Of a stretch of 36,965 nucleotides of DNA, positions 15,174 through 23,398 are shown one piece after another. The stretch lies in contig JAHBVK010000058.1 in NCBI GenBank assembly GCA_019637555.1, forward strand, positions 1 to 36,965, written 5' to 3'. Position numbers and translations under genes: made by a program. The stretch's first letter is position 1. Each line of letters starts with the position of its first letter. This DNA is from Anaerolineae bacterium. GTDB taxonomy: Bacteria > Chloroflexota > Anaerolineae > Aggregatilineales > UBA2796. A model generated the notes under the pieces. It did no database searches, was not told the DNA's origin, and saw nothing but the letters and a program-made list of their open reading frames with translations.

Positions 15174-16082
15174 ATGACTGATTTCACTCCTCTCCGCGAG
15201 ATCGCGGGGGACAAACTGAAGCTCAATGAACCTCTGCATCGCTACACGGTGGCGCGGCTCGGTGGACCCGCCGATGCGCTGGTGATCGCGGATAGCGTTG
15301 ATGTGCTGGAACGGACGGCGCGGCTGGCGTGGGATCACGGCTGGCAAACGCGTATCCTCGGCGGCGGGGCAAACGTGCTGATCGGAGATCGCGGATTTCG
15401 CGGGCTGATCATCATCAATAACGCCAAAGCGGTAAAAGTGCATGACGACGGGCGGGTGATCTGCGAGTCGGGCGCGGGCATGATCCGGCTGGCGCATCTG
15501 TGCATGGATCGGGGTTTGGCGGGGGCGGAGTGGATGGTCAGCGTGCCGGGGACGGTTGGCGGCGGTGTGGTCAACAACGCGGGCGCACACGGCGGCGAGA
15601 TGTCCGGCAGCCTGACCAGCGCGGAGATCGCCTTCAAGGATCGCCCCACCGAAACGTGGACACGCGATCAGATGCAGTATCGCTACCGCGAGTCGGCGCT
15701 GAAGCATAATCCGCAGCCGCTAGTGGTCTTGCGGGCTGAACTGCAATTCCAAACGGGCGCTGATCCGGCACAGTTACACGCTAAAGCAGACGAGTTCGTG
15801 GCGCATCGCAAGCGCACGCAGCCACCGGGCGCAAGTCTGGGCAGCATGTTCAAGAATCCGGCTGGCGATTACTCTGGACGGTTGATCGAAGCAGCGGGCT
15901 TGAAAGGCACACAGCACGGCGGCGTGATCATCTCCCCGCTGCATGGCAACTTCTTCGTCAATACGGGCACAGGCACAGCAGCGGATTATCTGGCACTGAT
16001 CCGGCTGGCGCAAGAGACGGTAAAAGCGAAGTTTGGCGTTGAGCTAGAACTAGAAGTCGAGTTGATGGGGGAATTCGCGTGA
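15174..16082 (+). CDS. murB: UDP-N-acetylenolpyruvoylglucosamine reductase MurB
   Basis: 302 residues, the size of type II MurB (lacks the extra loop of the E. coli enzyme). FAD-binding motifs are present: LGGGANVLIGDRGFRGLII and VPGTVGGGVVNNAGAHGGE. The catalytic residues are the Ser general acid in GASLGSMFKNP (S224), the Arg/Tyr cluster YRYRES and the C-terminal Glu region LEVELMGE. It reduces UDP-GlcNAc-enolpyruvate to UDP-MurNAc with NADPH, the committed step of peptidoglycan precursor synthesis, in the cytosol. Its stop overlaps the GTG start of the next gene (GTGA, 16079-16082), so the acyltransferase genes downstream are translationally coupled to it. Confidence 0.97.
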   Translation: MTDFTPLREIAGDKLKLNEPLHRYTVARLGGPADALVIADSVDVLERTARLAWDHGWQTRILGGGANVLIGDRGFRGLIIINNAKAVKVHDDGRVICESGAGMIRLAHLCMDRGLAGAEWMVSVPGTVGGGVVNNAGAHGGEMSGSLTSAEIAFKDRPTETWTRDQMQYRYRESALKHNPQPLVVLRAELQFQTGADPAQLHAKADEFVAHRKRTQPPGASLGSMFKNPAGDYSGRLIEAAGLKGTQHGGVIISPLHGNFFVNTGTGTAADYLALIRLAQETVKAKFGVELELEVELMGEFA

Positions 16083-16903
16083 ATCAGCTATCACCTAGTT
16101 TGCGGGATCGTGTGCTGGCGCAACTGCGAGTAACGCCCGCTGATCCGAGTGTCGAGCTGCTGGATCGCTTGCTGACGGCATATACCAGCACTGTGCCGTG
16201 GGAAAGTGCCTCGCGAATTGCTAAGAAGGCACGCACGCCCAATGCCGCTGATCGTCCGCGCTTTCCCGATGAATTCTGGCACGATGCGCTGACCGCTGGC
16301 ACAGGCGGCACCTGCTACGAGAGCAACTACGCCTTCATCAGCTTGCTGACCAATCTCGGCTACGACGCTTATCTGACCGTCAACGACATGAACGAGACGA
16401 TTGGTTGTCATACCGCCATCGTAGTGCGGATCGGTGCGGAGCGCTGGCTGGTGGATGCAGGGTTCCCGTTGTACGCAGCGATCCGCTTGGAGGAGGGAAT
16501 GGAGTCACAGCGCGAATCGCCGTTTAGCCTCTACACGGTGCGCCCCGAACCGGAGCAGCGCTACAGCATCTGGCGCGCTCCTCATCCCGCGCCCTATATG
16601 TTCACGTTGATCGATAAGGCGATCCCTGAAGCGGACTATCGCGCCGTGACTGAACGCGATTACGGTGAACTGGGCTTGTTCCTAGATCGGGTGGTGATCA
16701 ACAAGATCATCGACGGGCAAAGCTGGCGCTTCAACAGCAAAGAGTCGCTGCACAGCCTACAACGCTTCGAGGATGGCGTGCGCTACGATCATCCCTTCGA
16801 GGAGCCGACGGCGCAGAAATTGAGCGCCCATTTCGGTGTCGCGGAGGAGGTTTTGCAGAAGGCATTGGACGCCCTTAACCTCAACGGATCGCAGCAATCA
16901 TGA
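16079..16903 (+). CDS. Arylamine N-acetyltransferase (NAT)-like protein
   Basis: 274 residues, typical NAT length. The Cys-His-Asp triad can be placed: C79 in GTGGTCYESNYAF (family RGGxCxE), H111 in GCHTAIVV, D126 in WLVDAGFP (family VDVGFG). NATs use the Cys to carry an acetyl or acyl group from CoA to an amine or hydroxylamine, and amide synthases such as RifF share the fold. The first motif is divergent (no Arg before GG), so the acceptor may not be an arylamine. Overlaps of 4 bases with murB upstream (GTGA) and the SGNH gene downstream (ATGA) put it firmly in a polycistronic unit with envelope acylation genes. Confidence 0.85.
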   Translation: MNQLSPSLRDRVLAQLRVTPADPSVELLDRLLTAYTSTVPWESASRIAKKARTPNAADRPRFPDEFWHDALTAGTGGTCYESNYAFISLLTNLGYDAYLTVNDMNETIGCHTAIVVRIGAERWLVDAGFPLYAAIRLEEGMESQRESPFSLYTVRPEPEQRYSIWRAPHPAPYMFTLIDKAIPEADYRAVTERDYGELGLFLDRVVINKIIDGQSWRFNSKESLHSLQRFEDGVRYDHPFEEPTAQKLSAHFGVAEEVLQKALDALNLNGSQQS

Positions 16904-18246
16904 ATTCCGCGACCACTATCCGCATAAAGCTGGTGATCCTCGCAACGCTGATCGGCTTCATTGGATATTGTTCGGCGCAGCTCCTGATCCCCGAACTTGA
17001 GGTGATCTTTACTCCGGCGTTGAACATCACCTATTTCCTAGAGTCGATGCGACGGTTGATCACGTTCGGATCGATCCTTTTCTTCGCGGCGCTGGTGATG
17101 GTGGCGACGTTGGTGCAATTACGTCGCCATATGATTGAGCAGGAAGCGGAGACGCAGATTAGCCGCCAGCGCCGGATGGTGATAGCGTGGGGGATCGGTG
17201 TGCTGCTGGTAGCAGTGCCGATCATCAGCCTGACCGTCTATGTTGATCCGCGCGGCTTGTATGAGTCGAAGCATCTGGGCACTTACAGTAATCCATCGCG
17301 GCGCTTCAAAACGTGGAACTATCCACTGCTGGAACATACACCGCAGATCGTGATCTTTGGTTCTTCGCGCGCTTTTTCGGTATCCCCTGAACATATACGG
17401 CAAGTGTTGGGCGTTTCTGCATTCAATGTTGCCATCGAAAGCGGCAAACTAAACGATTTCGTGGTGCAGGCGCGGTTGATTCTGGAGGATGCCGATCACC
17501 GCTTGCCAGAAGTGCTGATGATCGAGGTGACCGATGGCTTCATCGACAACTTCACTTACACGCAGATGGTGGCACCGTTACGCTGGCTGCGCTATCTGCC
17601 GACGGATCAGGCAGTGCACGCGCTTCAGGAACGCTTGAACGCGCTGATTAACCGCCAGAGTTTTGCCGAGGCGCTGATGATGGCACGGCTGTATCTGCAA
17701 ACGGGACGCGGGCTGAACGGCTGGCAGTTCAAGGCAGATGGCGAGGGCTTCATCGACTGGACACCGAATGATGGTTTAGTGCTGCAAGCGGCGCGAGACG
17801 CAATCCCAATACGGATCGAATGTCCGCAGATGAATCCCGGCGGGATCGTCGCCTTCAACGCGCTGGCGGAGCTGGCGGCACAGCAAGGCAGCAGTATCGT
17901 CTTTTACATCCCGCCGCCGCACCCGATTATTTACGCGGCGAACATCGACAATAATGAAAATTTCGAGCGCTGTGCCACGCCGTTCCGCGATTTCGTCAGC
18001 GCGAACTTGCCGAAATACGACAACATGTTCTTGCTGGATTTCCGCAAGCTGGAAAGCATTGGCGGCGTCGATACGGCGCTGGGCTACTACGACGGCGTGC
18101 ATATGACCAGCTACAACAACAATCTGTTGATCGATGCGGCGGCGGACACACTGCGCGAAGCGCTGCGCATCTCGGTGGAGAAGCGGCAGCAATTGGGGCT
18201 GAGCGCTACTGATCCTGCTGCCGAGTCTGCCGCGCAGACCAGATAA
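16900..18246 (+). CDS. SGNH-fold membrane protein (DltD/AlgX-like), partner of MBOAT
   Basis: 448 residues. Three membrane segments are predicted in the first 115 residues (about 10-30, 52-72, 94-114). The rest is extracytoplasmic. Block I of an SGNH hydrolase is seen in VIFGSSRAFS (S155/S156), and the Asp-His pair in YYDGVHMTS (D398, H401). This is the architecture of the SGNH partner in MBOAT systems (DltD, AlgX/AlgJ, PatB), which move acyl groups onto extracellular polymers. It starts in an ATGA overlap with the NAT-like gene and is followed after 16 bases by the MBOAT gene, as expected for such a pair. The polymer acylated is unknown. The murB link suggests peptidoglycan or an attached glycan. 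Confidence 0.85.
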   Translation: MNSATTIRIKLVILATLIGFIGYCSAQLLIPELEVIFTPALNITYFLESMRRLITFGSILFFAALVMVATLVQLRRHMIEQEAETQISRQRRMVIAWGIGVLLVAVPIISLTVYVDPRGLYESKHLGTYSNPSRRFKTWNYPLLEHTPQIVIFGSSRAFSVSPEHIRQVLGVSAFNVAIESGKLNDFVVQARLILEDADHRLPEVLMIEVTDGFIDNFTYTQMVAPLRWLRYLPTDQAVHALQERLNALINRQSFAEALMMARLYLQTGRGLNGWQFKADGEGFIDWTPNDGLVLQAARDAIPIRIECPQMNPGGIVAFNALAELAAQQGSSIVFYIPPPHPIIYAANIDNNENFERCATPFRDFVSANLPKYDNMFLLDFRKLESIGGVDTALGYYDGVHMTSYNNNLLIDAAADTLREALRISVEKRQQLGLSATDPAAESAAQTR

Positions 18247-18262
18247 ATAATCGGATACGTTC

Positions 18263-19615
18263 ATGACCATCCTCAATAGTGTTTTTCTACTGCTATGCCT
18301 GCCTATCGGTTTCGCGGTGTACTGGCTGCTGCTACGATCCGCACGTGCCAAGCTGCTGTTTCTAGGTCTGGCAAGCTACGGCTTTTACGCGCTCTCCGGC
18401 TGGACGCTGGCACTACTCCTGCTGGCGCTATCGCTGGTCACCTTGCTGTTAGCGCAGCGGCGATCCTTGATCTGGCTGGCGGTGCTGGCAAATCTGGGAG
18501 TGCTGATCTTCTTCAAGTACTGGGACTTCGGGCTGTCTGCGATCCCGTCGTTGAACGCGCTGCGTTTAGTGATCCCGTTGGGAGTCTCTTTTTACGTGTT
18601 CAAGCACATTGGTTACTTGCTAGACGTGCGTAATGGGCGCACGACGGCGACGCGGGACGCACTGGCATTCGTCACCTTTTCGGCGTTCCTGCCGCAGATC
18701 AGCGCGGGACCGATCAGCAGTTTTCAGGATACAGGGACGCAGCTTGCCAATCTGCCTACCAACTTAGCAGCAGATCAGGCAAGACGCGGGGCGATCCATC
18801 TGAGCGTGGGGCTGGCGAAGAAGCTGCTAATCGCAGATACGCTGGGCATCAGTCTGACGGCGATCACAGGCAGCGGTGAGCTAGCACACGGCGGTCTGCT
18901 GCTGTCGTGGTTCACCGTGGTGCTGTTCGCACTGCAACTATACTTCGATTTCTCCGGTTACAGCGACATCGCGCTGGGGCTTGCGTATCTATTCGGCGTC
19001 AGGCTGCCGCCCAATTTCAATAATCCTTATCTGGCGCGGACACCGAGCGAGTTCTGGCAGCGCTGGCATATTTCGCTGTCGCAGTGGGTACGCAGCTATC
19101 TGTTCATGCCGCTGAGTCGATTTTTGCTGCGGCGCCTGGGCATGGCGCGGAGTCGGCTGGCGCAGTACATCAGCAATTTCGTGACGATGGCGGTGATGGG
19201 CTTGTGGCATGGCGCGACAGCGCCCTTCCTGCTATGGGGATTGTGGCACGGTTTGCTGCTGAACATCTACGCCACCATCGGGATCACCGTGCGCGTACCG
19301 CGAGTTTTGCTGTTGGTTGGTGTGCTGATCGGTTGGGCGCTGTTCATGAGTCCCGATCTGGCGTTCGCGGGCGCGTTGTTGGGCGGGATGGCGGGCGTCA
19401 ATGGCATCGGCACGGCGGTGTTCTTGCGGCTGTTCGATCCCTTCCTGCTCACCGTCATGCTGCTCGCCGCGTTCATCGCCTTTTCGGGATTCAGTGAAGG
19501 CGAAGATATTCAAGCGGTGCGCTTCCCGCTGTACGCATTTCTGCTCGGCTGCTTGCTGATCCTGAGTCTGCTGCACTTAGGGGATGTCAAGCCGTTCGCT
19601 TACGTGCAGTTCTAG
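18263..19615 (+). CDS. MBOAT family O-acyltransferase (AlgI/DltB-like)
   Basis: 450 residues with about 11 hydrophobic segments. The family core is clear: PLGVSFYVFKHIGYLLDV, FLPQISAGPISSF, LYFDFSGYSDIALGLAYLFG, and the catalytic region PSEFWQRWHISLS (H269) and VMGLWHGATAPF (H316). In DltB and AlgI the second His is essential for acyl transfer across the membrane. The acyl donor is usually acetyl-CoA or a carrier protein. No DltA/DltC-like genes are nearby, but a NAT-like acetyltransferase is in the same operon. The C-terminal third is entirely hydrophobic and ends KPFAYVQF. The spacer after the gene separates it from the next one, which has its own ribosome binding site. Confidence 0.95.
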   Translation: MTILNSVFLLLCLPIGFAVYWLLLRSARAKLLFLGLASYGFYALSGWTLALLLLALSLVTLLLAQRRSLIWLAVLANLGVLIFFKYWDFGLSAIPSLNALRLVIPLGVSFYVFKHIGYLLDVRNGRTTATRDALAFVTFSAFLPQISAGPISSFQDTGTQLANLPTNLAADQARRGAIHLSVGLAKKLLIADTLGISLTAITGSGELAHGGLLLSWFTVVLFALQLYFDFSGYSDIALGLAYLFGVRLPPNFNNPYLARTPSEFWQRWHISLSQWVRSYLFMPLSRFLLRRLGMARSRLAQYISNFVTMAVMGLWHGATAPFLLWGLWHGLLLNIYATIGITVRVPRVLLLVGVLIGWALFMSPDLAFAGALLGGMAGVNGIGTAVFLRLFDPFLLTVMLLAAFIAFSGFSEGEDIQAVRFPLYAFLLGCLLILSLLHLGDVKPFAYVQF

Positions 19616-19719
19616 CAGCGAACGCTACAGTCTAATCTACTTCTTCTCTTGACTCTGACGCTACGTAAGAGTTGAGAATGACTCCACCAAACTAGACCTT
19701 TTGTTTTGGAGGAGTTCCG

Positions 19720-20766
19720 ATGAAGTACGCGCGTTTACTGATAATCACGCTGACGGCGATCCTGCTCGTTTTTCCGCTGCCCGTCCACGCCGCTGATAAG
19801 AGCGGACTATTCACCCTATTCCAATCCGATCCGGTGATCTCACATAGCAAGCACTACCGCGATTGGGATGACCGTTACACTGATCCGGGCGCGGTGCTGT
19901 ATCACGATGGCATGTTCCACATGTTCCGCAACGGATTCCGCAATTGGCCCGCCGAGGTACAGATCGGTTATCTGACCTCGCCGGATGGCTTGACGTGGAC
20001 GGAAGCACAGGAGGAACCGGTGCTGACCAGCGCCGAAGTTCCCTACGCGGGCTTGGCGGCGTTGGCGTCCAGCGCTTTGGTGGAAGCGGATGGCACATGG
20101 GTGCTCTACTTCTATACATGGGAAGCACGCAACAACAACGCGGGCAATAAGATCGGGCGGGCGACGGCAGCATCGCCGCTTGGTCCGTGGAAAGTGGATG
20201 CTGAACCTGTGCTAGTGCCGGATAAGGCAGGCAGTTGGGACGATCTGCAGGTGAACGCGCCGCGCGTGCTGACCACTGATGATGGTTACGTGATGTACTT
20301 CGCGGGAGCGCGCAAAGGCGATAACAGCAATTTGGGGTCGGGCATCGGCATGGCGACTTCCACGGATGGCATCCATTGGCAGAAGTACAACGATCCCGCC
20401 ACCACGGATGTCTCCTTCGCGGAGAGCGATCCGGTGCTGCAATCGAATGATCCGACGCGCTTCTGGCATCAGCCGAATGTGCAGCATACGCCCGATGGTT
20501 GGGTGCTGGTTTACCGCTCGGCATCGGTGACGCCGCTGCAAGGTGGTCCCAAGATGGCGCTGGAGTATGCGGTCAGCGAGGATGGCATTCACTTCAAAAG
20601 CGGTAGTCAGAATCCGCTGTGGCGCTACGACAAAATCCCCAACTCCAATGGCTTCTGGTATACCGCGCTGGTCTATCATGATGGCACATACTACCTGTAC
20701 GTGGAGGGCGGACGATTCAGCGTGACCGATATTTATGTGGGCACGTTTGAGGGGAGTTTGGAGTAG
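19720..20766 (+). CDS. Secreted GH43/GH32-like five-bladed beta-propeller protein
   Basis: 348 residues with a clear signal peptide (residues 1-25, ending PVHAA). The body has repeated glycosidase-propeller motifs: YTDPGAVLYHDGMFHMFRNG near residue 51, IGYLTSPDGLTWTE, SSALVEADGTWVLYFYTWE, APRVLTTDDGYVMYFAGAR, SGIGMATSTDGIHW and FWYTALVYHDGTYYLYVEGG. These resemble the GH32/GH43/GH68/GH130 superfamily. A general Asp lies in TDPGAV, but I cannot assign all three catalytic acids. It has a very strong ribosome binding site (TTTGGAGGAG). It presumably acts on extracellular or envelope glycans, which fits the preceding acylation genes, but the substrate is not deducible. Confidence 0.85.
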   Translation: MKYARLLIITLTAILLVFPLPVHAADKSGLFTLFQSDPVISHSKHYRDWDDRYTDPGAVLYHDGMFHMFRNGFRNWPAEVQIGYLTSPDGLTWTEAQEEPVLTSAEVPYAGLAALASSALVEADGTWVLYFYTWEARNNNAGNKIGRATAASPLGPWKVDAEPVLVPDKAGSWDDLQVNAPRVLTTDDGYVMYFAGARKGDNSNLGSGIGMATSTDGIHWQKYNDPATTDVSFAESDPVLQSNDPTRFWHQPNVQHTPDGWVLVYRSASVTPLQGGPKMALEYAVSEDGIHFKSGSQNPLWRYDKIPNSNGFWYTALVYHDGTYYLYVEGGRFSVTDIYVGTFEGSLE

Positions 20767-20831
20767 TTACCTTGTACCCGGCGCTAAGGCAGATAGTTAA
20801 ATTAGTGCGGCATACCGGTTACGCCACTAGA

Positions 20832-20924
20832 CCCTCACCCCAACCCCTCTCCCGCAGGCGGGAGAAGGGCAACAACGGACTCCCCCTCTAGCCGCTTGCG
20901 GGAGAGGGGGTTGGGGGGTGAGGG
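20832..20924. repeat. Long imperfect inverted repeat between convergent genes
   Basis: The left arm 20832-20855 (CCCTCACCCCAACCCC then TCTCCCGC) is complementary to the right arm 20898-20924 (GCGGGAGAGGGG then GTTGGGGGGTGAGGG). Smaller CCCGC/GCGGG hairpins lie inside. RNA from either strand would form a stem of more than 20 pairs. It lies between the converging GH43-like and MerR genes and could terminate both. It may also be a mobile palindromic repeat. Confidence 0.7.
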
Positions 20925-20953
20925 GTGAGGGCTGGCTTTACCGTACTATTTCG

Positions 20954-21817
20954 TTAATGACCATTAGCTCCGGGAACAGGGATCTGCGCCGTGATCGGGA
21001 ACTGCACTTCGGTGATGTGTTCGTCGGGATGGTTGCGACGCAGATAAATCTCTCGCACGGGCGCAATCACGCTGCTGTGGTGCTGCTCGATCCAGCGCAT
21101 CAGGGAATTGTGAGCGACGCTGCGGTGAAAATCGGAGCCGTGATGCAGGGCGCTAGCGACCACCTCACAGGCGGGGATAATGTTCGGAGTGAGAGTAATT
21201 GAGTCGCTGATCTTTATTGCTTGCAGCGCCCAGTGATCGACGGCGAAGACGACTTCGATATGCACCGGCTCGACGCGGACGTGACGATAGGCGCGATGAT
21301 CCAGATACAGGCAGGCGATCTGCGTGACGGCACGATGCAGCCCTTTAGCTTGCAGCGCGTCGTAGATCGACTTAAACACCTCCGCGATTGTCCGGCTGCC
21401 GTCGATCTCGATCACTGTGGATAGCGCTTCGAGTGCGGGCACGGACTTGAGGATCACATCGTAGACGGGTGGCGAGTCAGCGGCAGCTAGCGCTGCCAAG
21501 CGCAGTTCCATCTCTTCGAGGCGTGCCTGATCTTGCTTGATGCGCTGGCGTAGTTCCTGCTGTTTGCGCTGCAATAGGTCGCGCAGTGTTTCGTCAGGCG
21601 ACGATTCCTTCAGCAGCAGGGCGATCTCTTCCAGCGTGAAGCCCAAATCCTTGAGCGCCACGATGCGGTTCAGCGGCAGTAGTTGATCCACGCTGTAGTA
21701 GCGATAACCGGAGTCAGGATCGACGTGCGCGGGGCGCAGTAGCCCGATCTCGTCGTAGTAGTGCAGCAGCCGGATCGAGACGTTTGCCAGCCGCGCGAAC
21801 TCGCTGATCTTGTGCAT
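20954..21817 (-). CDS. MerR-family regulator with GyrI-like effector-binding domain
   Basis: 287 residues. The N-terminal MerR helix-turn-helix and wing are typical (KISEFARLANVSIRLLHYYDEIGLL, then DPDSGYRYYSVDQL). A dimerising coiled coil follows (about 75-115, QRKQQELRQRIKQDQARLEEME). Residues 120-287 form a GyrI-like ligand-binding domain, as in BltR/BmrR-type multidrug regulators. Such proteins bend promoter DNA on binding a small molecule. The start lies only 3 bases downstream of the TIR gene's stop, so the two are co-transcribed. The regulator is expected to control its own operon, but I saw no MerR-type 19-bp spacer promoter upstream of the TIR gene. Confidence 0.93.
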   Translation of the reverse strand: MHKISEFARLANVSIRLLHYYDEIGLLRPAHVDPDSGYRYYSVDQLLPLNRIVALKDLGFTLEEIALLLKESSPDETLRDLLQRKQQELRQRIKQDQARLEEMELRLAALAAADSPPVYDVILKSVPALEALSTVIEIDGSRTIAEVFKSIYDALQAKGLHRAVTQIACLYLDHRAYRHVRVEPVHIEVVFAVDHWALQAIKISDSITLTPNIIPACEVVASALHHGSDFHRSVAHNSLMRWIEQHHSSVIAPVREIYLRRNHPDEHITEVQFPITAQIPVPGANGH

Positions 21818-21820
21818 CGA

Positions 21821-23260
21821 TCAGCTCGATCCGAATAACTTACGCAGGCGCTGGAAGAAGCCATCTGATTCCTTCGCTGGCACCGGAACGTAGCGGAAGT
21901 TCAGATGATTCAGTTCAGCGGGCGGTGGCGTCAGCGGATTTTGCCAGTAGACCGGACGCAGAAAATCCGCGCATTGAGTCTGCGGGCAGCGGTAGTGCAG
22001 CGCGTAATCCCATTCATCACGCACGTTGCTTGATGCCGCCGAGTTCGCAGACCAGAACAGTTGGAAGATGTCGGCATTGTCGATTGCCGTCGCCAGTGCC
22101 GCCTGCCAATTCTGCCCGCTGCGGATCGACTCCGTATCCACAAAGACATCGTTGCCGAGTGCCATCTGCGCCGCGCGGTAGGAGTCCACGATCTCACGAT
22201 CACGGCGCGAGTAGGAGACGAAAATTTTCTGATACAGCTTGGCGCTGCTGTTTACCAGCTTCGCCGCCGCCAGCGGATTCAGGATCACGGTCATGGTGAA
22301 GTCGATATGCGCGATCTCGATCACGCCGACGCTGATGGCGATGCGTCCAGTCACGGCGCTGCTCTGCAAGGCTGCTTTAGGCGTGAAGTCGAAGTTGAAG
22401 CGCGTCCAAGTGCCGCCCCACGTTTTGGTCAGCGAGGGCGGATCGAAGACTAGATCGCTGCACTCCGGCGTGATCGTGATCGGTGTGTTGGCGGCGAGGC
22501 GGGCGGATCGGTTGGCAACGGTGCGTGGCGGAACACTGCCGCCGAGTTCCTGCGCGAATTTCCGGGCGTCCGCTTCGATGGTGCTGACCAGTTCCGCCAG
22601 ATGCGCGTAGACGATCAGCGCGTAACGGGAGATCGCCGCCCCGATGCGAGAGGGGTAGTAAGCGCTGAAGTGTACCTCTCCAGCTTCGGTAGCCGCTGTC
22701 GGCGCTGGCTTTTGCCTGTCAGCGGGAACGACGCGCGGCTTATCCATCTCGCCGCCGCGAGGTGGTTGTGGCTGCGGTGCTGGTGGAGGTGGTTGTGAGA
22801 TCGGTTGTGCGGGCGGCAACGGCGTGGGCACGGGTTCCGGTTCGGCGGTTTCCGACGGTGCCGCTTCTTCTCGCACCATCTCCGGCGGTTCAGCAAAGCC
22901 TAAGCCCTTGAGCAGATCAGCAAACTGCGCGTAAGTGTCTGCTGTCTGCTGTGCCGTCAAATCGGGGATCGGGCTGGCATCCTTCTTTTTATCCGACTCG
23001 TCATCTAGATTCAGATCGACGTTCTCGGTCAGACGCTGGAGCAGCGCTGTCACCGCCGGATCATCAGGCAGCGAGCCGACGAAACGGATCAATGCTTGCA
23101 ACGGCGCACGCAGCGACTCCTCAAGCTGATCGATGTCTGCTTGCAACCACGAAGGAATCCCCAACTCTTGCGCTGCCCAGTCCGCCGCCTGCCGCCACAG
23201 ATCGCTGAGGCGCTCGGAGCGGTAGATCAGGTCTGGAAGATCAAAGTGTTCAGATGCCAT
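21821..23260 (-). CDS. TIR-domain protein with Pro-rich linker and uncharacterised middle domain
   Basis: 479 residues from the ATG at 23260, with AAAGGA 9 bases upstream. An ATG at 23290 would add ten residues with no ribosome binding site. Order of parts: a helical N-terminal region (1-130); a Pro/Glu-rich linker (about 130-192); a beta-rich domain (about 195-330, opening VHFSAYYPSRIG) I know only from other bacterial TIR proteins; a TIR domain (about 345-430) opening KIFVSYSRRDREIVDSY. In VFVDTESIRSG, E377 aligns with the catalytic Glu of SARM1-type NADase TIRs. An LxLFWSANSAAS motif and a DEWDYAL helix complete it. It may be an NAD-consuming signalling or defence protein. No effector partner is adjacent apart from the co-operonic MerR regulator. 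Confidence 0.85.
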   Translation of the reverse strand: MASEHFDLPDLIYRSERLSDLWRQAADWAAQELGIPSWLQADIDQLEESLRAPLQALIRFVGSLPDDPAVTALLQRLTENVDLNLDDESDKKKDASPIPDLTAQQTADTYAQFADLLKGLGFAEPPEMVREEAAPSETAEPEPVPTPLPPAQPISQPPPPAPQPQPPRGGEMDKPRVVPADRQKPAPTAATEAGEVHFSAYYPSRIGAAISRYALIVYAHLAELVSTIEADARKFAQELGGSVPPRTVANRSARLAANTPITITPECSDLVFDPPSLTKTWGGTWTRFNFDFTPKAALQSSAVTGRIAISVGVIEIAHIDFTMTVILNPLAAAKLVNSSAKLYQKIFVSYSRRDREIVDSYRAAQMALGNDVFVDTESIRSGQNWQAALATAIDNADIFQLFWSANSAASSNVRDEWDYALHYRCPQTQCADFLRPVYWQNPLTPPPAELNHLNFRYVPVPAKESDGFFQRLRKLFGSS

Positions 23261-23338
23261 TGCCGCCAGTCCTTTACGCTGTCTTGCCATAATAATATGC
23301 AGGAACGGCAGATACGGCTATTTTGACTCGACTAGTCC

Positions 23339-23383
23339 TTGTCAGGTGAACAATCTTGCACTATGCTGATTAACGTTGTGCAA
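23339..23383 (+). promoter_or_regulatory. Promoter with inverted-repeat operator for the Phd/PIN module
   Basis: TTGTCA at 23339-23344 (5 of 6), a 17-bp spacer, TATGCT at 23362-23367. The arms TTGCAC (23356-23361) and GTGCAA (23378-23383) are perfect inverted repeats bracketing the -10, where a bound antitoxin would block RNA polymerase. Start of transcription near 23374, 25 bases before the antitoxin start. Confidence 0.5.
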
Positions 23384-23398
23384 TACGGGGATTTGGAA

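Noticed and set aside
19649..19679. Promoter before the GH43-like gene (TTGACT at 19649)
   Set aside because: No good -10 at 16-18 bp. The best candidate is at 19 bp and weak.
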